This document shows positions 6,750 through 11,277 of a DNA stretch of 11,277 nucleotides, one piece after another. Source of the stretch: Flavipsychrobacter stenotrophus. Its GTDB lineage: Bacteria > Bacteroidota > Bacteroidia > Chitinophagales > Chitinophagaceae. Under the pieces are notes generated by a model that did no database searches, was not told the origin of the DNA, and saw only the letters and a list, made by a program, of their open reading frames with translations. The position numbers and the translations under genes are program-made. Each line of letters opens with the position of its first letter. Within the stretch, counting starts at the first letter, position 1. Where the stretch lies: assembly GCA_947372365.1 (NCBI GenBank), contig CANBTK010000022.1, forward strand, positions 1-11,277, in the 5' to 3' direction.

Positions 6750-7469
6750 ATGAAAAAGTTTTTATTTTTCCTGTGTACTGCGTTTACTTTATTAGGCTTT
6801 ACTTCACTGAAAGCACAAACTTATACTATTGAAAAAGATACTGTGCGCCTTACTTTCTCAGGTACTGATTTAATGTACATGAGGGATAGCATCGTTCCTT
6901 TAACGGGCAGTTCTATCATTGACTGGAAGATTGTTTCGACAAACTTCCCAGCCGATTGGCAAGCGCAGACAATAGGCATTTGCGACAATAACAGTTGCTA
7001 CCCATGGAGCCTTTTATGGCCTTCTGGTGCTACCAAAACAAGCCATCTTTATTCAAGTACTTCAGGTGTTCGTGATTTCCATTTGCAGCTTAACATTAAA
7101 GATGCATCTACATCAGGTACATACTACATTGTTGTAAAGCTGACTAACACAACAACACTTGCCGATACCACTCAGGTATATGCTGTTACGTTTATGCCAA
7201 CAGCAGTACCATCTGTATCTAAGGCAATAGACGAAATATCGCTGTACCCTAACCCAACCAACAACGATATCAATGTAGTTTATAACGCTAATGCCGATGT
7301 TAAGACAATAGCAGTGTACAACATCATAGGTAAAGTAATGGCTGTATACAAAGTAAGCGGCAACAGCGCTAACCTTAGCCTTGATAACGTGCCAGCAGGC
7401 ATCTACTTTGTAAGGCTGGTTAACTCACAGGGCGAAGTAGTAGTAACCAGGAAATTCACAAAGCAATAA
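6750..7469 (+). CDS. Small secreted protein with T9SS type A sorting domain
   Basis: This 239-residue protein has a signal peptide at residues 1-23 (MKKFLFFLCTAFTLLGF, cleavage after KA or KAQ). A beta-rich central region covers about residues 24-152; it is predicted to be an Ig-like or similar sandwich and contains one CDNNSC motif (Cys78, Cys83) that could form a disulfide. The C-terminal domain of about 80 residues carries EISLYPNPT near residue 162 and ends VVTRKFTKQ, a standard T9SS sorting domain. It shares the sorting module, but not the jelly-roll or thioredoxin regions, with the two larger proteins upstream. AAGAGG directly precedes the ATG, too close to be a normally spaced ribosome binding site. 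Function of the central domain is unknown. It is transcribed alone, ending at a strong terminator. Confidence 0.88.
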   Translation: MKKFLFFLCTAFTLLGFTSLKAQTYTIEKDTVRLTFSGTDLMYMRDSIVPLTGSSIIDWKIVSTNFPADWQAQTIGICDNNSCYPWSLLWPSGATKTSHLYSSTSGVRDFHLQLNIKDASTSGTYYIVVKLTNTTTLADTTQVYAVTFMPTAVPSVSKAIDEISLYPNPTNNDINVVYNANADVKTIAVYNIIGKVMAVYKVSGNSANLSLDNVPAGIYFVRLVNSQGEVVVTRKFTKQ

Positions 7470-7488
7470 GCAAACAATATTATACTAT

Positions 7489-7530
7489 AAACAATTAAGG
7501 CTACCTAACTGGTAGCCTTAATTGTTTTAT
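7489..7530 (+). terminator. Intrinsic terminator after the small T9SS protein
   Basis: AAACAATTAAGGCTACC (7489-7505) and GGTAGCCTTAATTGTTT (7511-7527) make a perfect 17-bp stem with the loop TAACT, followed by TAT. The stem's A/T-rich ends supply T-runs in both directions, so it may work for both strands. It closely resembles the hairpin at 7919-7953. Confidence 0.9.
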
Positions 7531-7570
7531 AAGCTTATGCCAGTTGGTTGTTATTCCACTGCCGCCGGTC

Positions 7571-7905
7571 CACTGGTACCGGTTTGGGGTGTAGGCCCCC
7601 TGTGCGCAGCAACCGGTGCCTACCCAAACACTACAGTTTGTAACCGTAATCAAACACATCAGTCTTACAACGAAAATGAATATCACTGGCGCCGGTTTGG
7701 GGCGTAGGCTTGTGCGCAGCAACCGGTGCCTACCCAAACGCTACGGTTTGTAACCGTAATCAAACACACCAGCCTTTTCAGCGGAAATGAATTCCACTGG
7801 CGCCGGTTTGGGGCGTAGGCTTGTGCGCAGTAACCGGTGCCCACCTAAACGCTACGGTTTGTAACCGTAATCAAACACATCGCCCTTATAGCGGAAATGA
7901 ATAGC
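7571..7905. repeat. Three-copy tandem repeat, unit about 111 bp
   Basis: Copies lie at 7571-7683 (113 bases), 7684-7794 (111) and 7795-7905 (111). Each starts CACTGG(C/T)(G/A)CCGGTTTGGGG and ends near GAAAATGAAT or GGAAATGAAT. Copies 2 and 3 are the most alike; copy 1 differs by a CCCC insertion and scattered substitutions. Each unit contains a hairpin made of GTTTGG and GTAGGC pairing with GCCTACCCAAAC (in copy 2, 7695-7709 with 7728-7739), and then TACGGTT-tgt-AACCGTA (7742-7758 in copy 2). A short partial start of the unit (ATTCCACTGCCGCCGGT, 7553-7569) precedes copy 1. Stop codons interrupt all likely frames, so I regard it as non-coding. Confidence 0.88.
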
Positions 7906-7918
7906 TATTGCCCTATAA

Positions 7919-7953
7919 ACTATTAAGGCCACCCCTCGGGTAGCCTTAATAGT
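7919..7953 (-). terminator. Hairpin terminator after the oligoendopeptidase gene, possibly bidirectional
   Basis: ACTATTAAGGC (7919-7929) pairs with GCCTTAATAGT (7943-7953). After one mismatch a further 4-bp stem closes the loop CTC. On the minus strand the stem is followed by TTATAGGG, a weak T-tract. It lies 25 bases past the peptidase stop codon. Confidence 0.7.
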
Positions 7954-7978
7954 GTTACAATGTTATGCCCGCGGGCTC

Positions 7979-9709
7979 TTATTCCCCTGCTATCTCCGCA
8001 AGTGCAGGCTGCACAAACGCTGCCAGTTCCTTTACATAAGCCGGCGACAGGTCAAAACGGATACCAGCAGTAGCATATAGTTCCTTCAGGGTCTTGGTAT
8101 AGCCCTGGCTGAGTGCAGCCATATAGTTCGTAAGCGCCTGCTCTTTATCCTGTCTGTATTGGCGCCACATAGCCAAGGCGCCAAGTTGCGCTATGCAATA
8201 TTCAATATAATAGAAAGGCACTTCAAACAGGTGAAGCTGTTTTTGCCAGAAGCTGGTTCGGTTTTCCTCAAAACCGCTCCAGTCCACTATCCCGGTGGAA
8301 AATTCGTTAAGTATGTTTATCCATTCCTGCTCCCTTTCCGCAACACTATGCCCCGCATGCGTATAAATCCAGTGCTGGAATTTATCAATAGTAGCTATCC
8401 ATGGCAATACGCTTATTACGCGCTCCAGTTCCTCCAGCTTGGCACGTTTCAGTTCTGTGGCATCAGCAAAAAACACATCCCAATGCTCCATCGAAAACAG
8501 CTCCATACTCATGCTCGCCAGCTCCGCAATTTCCATCGGGTATTCCTTAAATGCCGAAAGCGGCAGGTGGTGCGACAGGAACGAATGTACGGCATGGCCG
8601 CCTTCGTGCATCATCGTAATAACATCGCCCATTGTTCCGGCGGCATTCATAAATATGAAAGGCACGCCCGTTTCCGCCAGTGGGCAGTTATAGCCACCCG
8701 GGGCTTTGCCCTTGCGGCTTTCCAGGTCCAGGCGTTGCATATCCCCCATAGTTTCAAGGCATCCGCTAAAATAGGGGTTCAGGCGGCTGAAGGCCTCAAT
8801 GGCCTTATCGCGCAGCTCCTTGCCATCAACGAAAGGTTGCAGTGGCTGAGTGCCTTTAGGCTCAGCATCAGTATCCCATGGGCGCATAATATCAAGCCCA
8901 AGCCTCTTTTTGCGGGCATTGGTGAGCATAGCCTGTAGTGGTAAAATGTGTTCTTTTACTGCCTCATGAAACGCAAAGCAATCATCAATAGTATAATCGA
9001 ACCGTCCCAGCTCGCGGAACTTATAATCCCTGTAGTTATCAAAGCCCGCGTTTTTAGCAATCTGCTGGCGCAAAACAAGCAGCTCATCAAAAAGCGTATT
9101 CAGTTTATCCTTATCTACCAGCCTGCGTTCAGCCATCTTCCTGTAGGCAGCCTCGCGTATGTCGCGCTCAGGGTTTTGCAGGAACTTTGCAGCCTGCTGC
9201 ATGGTATATTCCTTTCCATCCACCTCTATGCCCATAGCGCCAGATATTACGCCAAATTGCTGCGCCTTCAGGCTCATCTCAGCCTGCAGTTGCACGTTTT
9301 CGTCCCTGTACAGTTGTATAGCGTTAGCTACATTGCGCAGGTACGGGAAATATAATTTTTCGTCCAGCTCCTTAGTAAACGGGCAAGACTGCAGTTTTTT
9401 ATTCAACTCAAAGCTATATGGCTTCATCTTCGGCTCTATCTCCATGCAGAAGAAGGTAAACGCATCCTCATACTCCTTGTTTACAGTGTCACAGGTCATT
9501 TTTATCTGCCTCCAGCACGCATCTTCGCTCACCACAGCTTCCAGTTCACTTACATCGCGCAGCCAGTGTTCCAGAGCCAGCTTGCTATCCAGCGGCCTGT
9601 CTACGAGGTTGGTAAACCAGGGCTCTAAAGCAGCCCAATCCGTTACCACAAAACCAGCGGGTAAAAATTCCCTTTTTAACTTTTCTATCGGCGTGAAACC
9701 ACTCTGCAT
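7979..9709 (-). CDS. M3-family oligoendopeptidase (zinc metallopeptidase)
   Basis: The 576-residue protein cleaves short peptides in the cytoplasm; no signal peptide or membrane segment is present. The zinc site HEGGH is at residues 368-372 (His368, catalytic Glu369, His372), and the third ligand is probably Glu396 in the segment EIAELASMSMELF. Other family features are the mostly helical N-terminal half, YNCPLAETGVPFIFMN before the zinc site, and VPFYYIEYCIAQLGALAMW near the C terminus. Length and motifs fit the PepF-related M3 oligoendopeptidases, which are usually about 560-600 residues. I leave the symbol blank because this subgroup is distinct from classical PepF. An in-frame TTG at 9733 would add eight residues, but it overlaps a -7-like TAATTTG, so the ATG at 9709 is preferred. 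The gene is monocistronic and converges with the T9SS gene. Confidence 0.95.
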   Translation of the reverse strand: MQSGFTPIEKLKREFLPAGFVVTDWAALEPWFTNLVDRPLDSKLALEHWLRDVSELEAVVSEDACWRQIKMTCDTVNKEYEDAFTFFCMEIEPKMKPYSFELNKKLQSCPFTKELDEKLYFPYLRNVANAIQLYRDENVQLQAEMSLKAQQFGVISGAMGIEVDGKEYTMQQAAKFLQNPERDIREAAYRKMAERRLVDKDKLNTLFDELLVLRQQIAKNAGFDNYRDYKFRELGRFDYTIDDCFAFHEAVKEHILPLQAMLTNARKKRLGLDIMRPWDTDAEPKGTQPLQPFVDGKELRDKAIEAFSRLNPYFSGCLETMGDMQRLDLESRKGKAPGGYNCPLAETGVPFIFMNAAGTMGDVITMMHEGGHAVHSFLSHHLPLSAFKEYPMEIAELASMSMELFSMEHWDVFFADATELKRAKLEELERVISVLPWIATIDKFQHWIYTHAGHSVAEREQEWINILNEFSTGIVDWSGFEENRTSFWQKQLHLFEVPFYYIEYCIAQLGALAMWRQYRQDKEQALTNYMAALSQGYTKTLKELYATAGIRFDLSPAYVKELAAFVQPALAEIAGE

Positions 9710-9730
9710 TCCGTTTGTTTTTATTGGGTG

Positions 9731-9737
9731 CAAATTA
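9731..9737 (-). promoter_or_regulatory. Possible -7 element for the oligoendopeptidase gene
   Basis: On the minus strand TAATTTG resembles TAnnTTTG but is one base short, 21 bases before the ATG at 9709. No clear TTG is seen at the expected -33 position. Confidence 0.35.
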
Positions 9738-10053
9738 CAATATGGCTAAGTAAAAACAGTGATTAACCTTATGGCTGCTAAAAATAAAATGGGCATGTAT
9801 TTATAATTTGACTATTTAGCGCTTTGGCTGTTGTACCGCTTTTAAGCTAAGTACAGTTGCGCAATATTATTTTATTTATAGTGGTAAATTCGGTAATGTT
9901 AAACGCGTTTTTTAATTACAAATATCTGCCTTGTGGCTATAAACTATTGATAATCAATAGTAAAATGGCTCAACTGTTAATAACGAAATTGCATATTGAA
10001 AATTAAAATAGTTAAATAGGGTGCTTACATTTTTTTTACCCGATTGCAATTAT
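9734..10053. other. AT-rich gene-free stretch
   Basis: No supported ORF is seen on either strand; the longest ATG-started frames are only a few codons. It contains the 19-bp palindrome at 9943-9961 and must hold upstream sequences of the divergent peptidase gene and of the RNA candidate at 10068. Confidence 0.6.
9943..9961. promoter_or_regulatory. 19-bp perfect palindrome, operator-like
   Basis: ACTATTGAT (9943-9951) and ATCAATAGT (9953-9961) are exact reverse complements around a single A. The AT-rich dyad with no T-run fits a binding site for a dimeric regulator better than a terminator. It lies about 110 bases upstream of the TACTTTTG promoter element. Confidence 0.4.
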
Positions 10054-10061
10054 TACTTTTG
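10054..10061 (+). promoter_or_regulatory. -7 element TACTTTTG upstream of the small RNA candidate
   Basis: TACTTTTG matches TAnnTTTG exactly. The expected -33 region (about 10031-10037) is a T-run without TTG. Transcription start would be near 10068. Confidence 0.5.
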
Positions 10062-10067
10062 CGGTAG

Positions 10068-10128
10068 TTGTGAATTTAATGGGTTAGTAAGTAGAGCTGC
10101 TGGATTCCTCCGGCGGCTCTCATTTTTT
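10068..10128 (+). ncRNA. Candidate small RNA or leader ending in a hairpin and T-run
   Basis: After the TACTTTTG element, about 25 bases of unpaired sequence lead into AGAGCTGCTGG (10093-10103), which pairs with CCGGCGGCTCT (10110-10120). The stem is 11 bp with two G-U pairs, the loop is ATTCCT, and CATTTTTT follows. This gives a self-contained unit of about 60 bases. The loop and the stem entrance present UUCCUCC, complementary to purine-rich GGAGG. The 3' arm CTCTC can alternatively pair with GAGAG at 10132-10136, which would disrupt the terminator. The RNA does not match any family I can name, and start and strand are inferred. Confidence 0.45.
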
Positions 10129-10169
10129 AAAGAGAGATTGCAAATTGTAACCTTTATATATCAGTAAGC

Positions 10170-10207
10170 AAATGTGCCACGCATCAAAATGCGTGGCACA
10201 TTTTTTT
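10170..10207 (+). terminator. Strong intrinsic terminator with no gene in front of it
   Basis: AAATGTGCCACGCAT (10170-10184) and ATGCGTGGCACATTT (10189-10203) form a perfect 15-bp stem with the loop CAAA, followed by a T-run to 10207. No plus-strand ORF precedes it within 2.7 kb, since the nearest plus-strand gene ends at 7469. It therefore probably ends a non-coding transcript or insulates radA. Confidence 0.88.
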
Positions 10208-10291
10208 GTGCGCTGCAGCAATAAATTATGCACATTTCCCCGCCTGCTTATGATCAATATTATTGCACAATGTGGACATCAGCTTAGCCAC

Positions 10292-10323
10292 TTTGTGTGA
10301 CATTTTTTAAACGCTTACATTCG
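10292..10323 (+). promoter_or_regulatory. Possible radA promoter
   Basis: TTTG (10292-10295), 20 bases, then TACATTCG (10316-10323), one mismatch from TAnnTTTG. It ends four bases before the ATG, which would make the transcript leaderless or nearly so. Confidence 0.35.
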
Positions 10324-10327
10324 TAGA

Positions 10328-11277
10328 ATGGCGAAAGTAAAATCTGCTTTTTTTTGTCAGCAGTGCGGGCATGAAACTCCCAAGTGGACAGGCAAGTGCC
10401 CATCGTGCGGCGCATGGAATTCTTTTGTAGAAGAAGTAGTGCAGCGCGATGATAAAAGCAAACAGGCAGTTACCTGGGAAGATGATAACAAAGAAGCACG
10501 CAAGGCCCACAAGCTGGATGAAGTCGTGCATGTAAACGAAGTGCGCATGATAGCGCCTGATGCCGAGCTCAACCGTGTGCTGGGCGGCGGGCTGGTACCA
10601 GGCTCAGTGATACTTGTAGCAGGTGAGCCGGGCATAGGCAAGTCAACATTATTTCTACAGGTAGCGTTATTGTGGAACAACATTACCACTCTCTATGTAT
10701 CGGGCGAAGAAAGCGCACAGCAGATAAAGCTGCGCGCCGAAAGGCTGGGGCTGAAGAACCCCAACCTATACCTGCTCACAGCAACAGATACCAATACGCT
10801 TTTTCAGGAAGTGAAGAAAGTAAGGCCGCAGATGCTCATCATAGATTCCATACAAACACTGGAATCGCCTTATGTAGAATCAGCGGCAGGTAGTGTATCG
10901 CAGGTGCGCGAATGTGCTGCAGAATTGCAGAAGTTCGCCAAAGCCAGCAACATACCCGTTTTCATTATTGGCCACATCACCAAAGAAGGCTCCATTGCTG
11001 GCCCCAAAGTGCTGGAGCATATTGTAGATACCGTGCTGCAGTTTGAAGGTGACAGGCATTATGCCTACCGCATACTGCGCACGCTTAAAAACCGTTTCGG
11101 CTCCACATCAGAGCTTGGTATTTATGAAATGGTGGCTCAGGGTATGCGCCCCGTAACCAACCCATCGGAGATATTGCTTTCGCAGCATGATGAGCCGCTG
11201 AGTGGTATAGCCATTGCAGCAACAATGGAAGGCATGCGCCCCATGATGATAGAAGTGCAGGCACTGGTAACACAGGC
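10328..11277 (+). CDS. radA: DNA repair protein RadA, N-terminal part
   Basis: The frame is open from the ATG at 10328 to the right edge (316 complete codons), so the C-terminal Lon-like domain is largely missing. RadA is a RecA-related ATPase that aids branch migration and processing of recombination intermediates. The N terminus has the RadA zinc finger (Cys10, Cys13, Cys24, Cys27) followed by GAWNSFVEE. The Walker A motif GEPGIGKST is at residues 99-107, Walker B MLIIDS at about 169-174, and the RadA-specific KNRFG at 254-258. SGEESAQQIKLRAERL and GHITKEGSIAGPKVLEH are also typical. The start fits the usual RadA N terminus (MAK-K--F-C). It is preceded by a strong terminator and a gene-free region, so it probably has its own promoter. 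Confidence 0.97.
   Translation, partial: MAKVKSAFFCQQCGHETPKWTGKCPSCGAWNSFVEEVVQRDDKSKQAVTWEDDNKEARKAHKLDEVVHVNEVRMIAPDAELNRVLGGGLVPGSVILVAGEPGIGKSTLFLQVALLWNNITTLYVSGEESAQQIKLRAERLGLKNPNLYLLTATDTNTLFQEVKKVRPQMLIIDSIQTLESPYVESAAGSVSQVRECAAELQKFAKASNIPVFIIGHITKEGSIAGPKVLEHIVDTVLQFEGDRHYAYRILRTLKNRFGSTSELGIYEMVAQGMRPVTNPSEILLSQHDEPLSGIAIAATMEGMRPMMIEVQALVTQ

Noticed and set aside
7501..7737. 78-codon minus-strand ORF across the tandem repeat
   Set aside because: It starts within the tandem repeat and ends inside the terminator stem; other repeat copies are interrupted by stops, so it is a by-product of the repeat.
7571..7905. CRISPR array
   Set aside because: The 111-bp units are contiguous, without unique spacers, and no cas gene is present.
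8159..8938. 259-codon plus-strand ORF opposite the peptidase gene
   Set aside because: It is antisense to the zinc-site half of a well-conserved peptidase; composition is that of a shadow frame.
9710..9733. TTG start for the oligoendopeptidase at 9733
   Set aside because: It overlaps a -7-like element, and the ATG at 9709 leads directly into the conserved N terminus.
9159..9749. 196-codon plus-strand ORF opposite the peptidase N terminus
   Set aside because: It is also antisense to the peptidase, rich in Ser and Cys, with no domain or signal features.
10307..10689. Minus-strand ORFs of 74 and 110 codons at the start of radA
   Set aside because: They are antisense to the RadA zinc finger and Walker A region.

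Overview
The window looks like chromosome from a member of the Bacteroidota, most likely the Chitinophagales/Chitinophagaceae. Three proteins end in a type IX secretion system (T9SS) type A sorting domain. Several genes are preceded by the Bacteroidota -7 promoter element TAnnTTTG and by A-rich sequence instead of a strong Shine-Dalgarno site. The assignment to a family within the phylum is an inference from overall character only.

Layout. On the minus strand, 1-1226 is the N-terminal part of a TonB-dependent outer-membrane receptor that runs off the left edge. Its leader carries a clear TPP (thiamine pyrophosphate) riboswitch (about 1361-1435) behind a well-matched promoter (1458-1487), so the receptor is probably a thiamine or thiamine-precursor importer. 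Divergent from it, on the plus strand, are two tandem paralogous secreted proteins (1672-3618 and 3811-5802). Each has a signal peptide, a jelly-roll domain, a CARDB-like domain, an Omp28-like thioredoxin-fold region with WCGWC, and a T9SS sorting domain. Each has its own promoter candidate and a strong terminator, so they look like separate transcription units.

The 950 bases from 5803 to 6749 hold no gene but do hold a fold-back element (6094-6331): 14-bp terminal inverted repeats, nested internal inverted repeats and perfect 9-bp flanking direct repeats, the signature of a MITE-like insertion. A third small T9SS cargo follows (6750-7469). It converges with an M3-family oligoendopeptidase on the minus strand (7979-9709). 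Between them lies a three-copy tandem repeat of about 111 bp, bracketed by two nearly identical terminator hairpins.

The segment 9734-10327 has no convincing ORF. It contains a promoter-like TACTTTTG, a short hairpin with a T-run and a second, very strong intrinsic terminator, which together suggest a small non-coding RNA. The right edge carries the first 316 codons of radA.

The genes do not form one pathway. The common themes are envelope and secreted functions (thiamine uptake, T9SS cargo) beside two housekeeping genes (a cytoplasmic peptidase and a recombination/repair ATPase). The intergenic regions are unusually rich in structured repeats. I found no defence system, CRISPR array, tRNA, rRNA or intact transposase.
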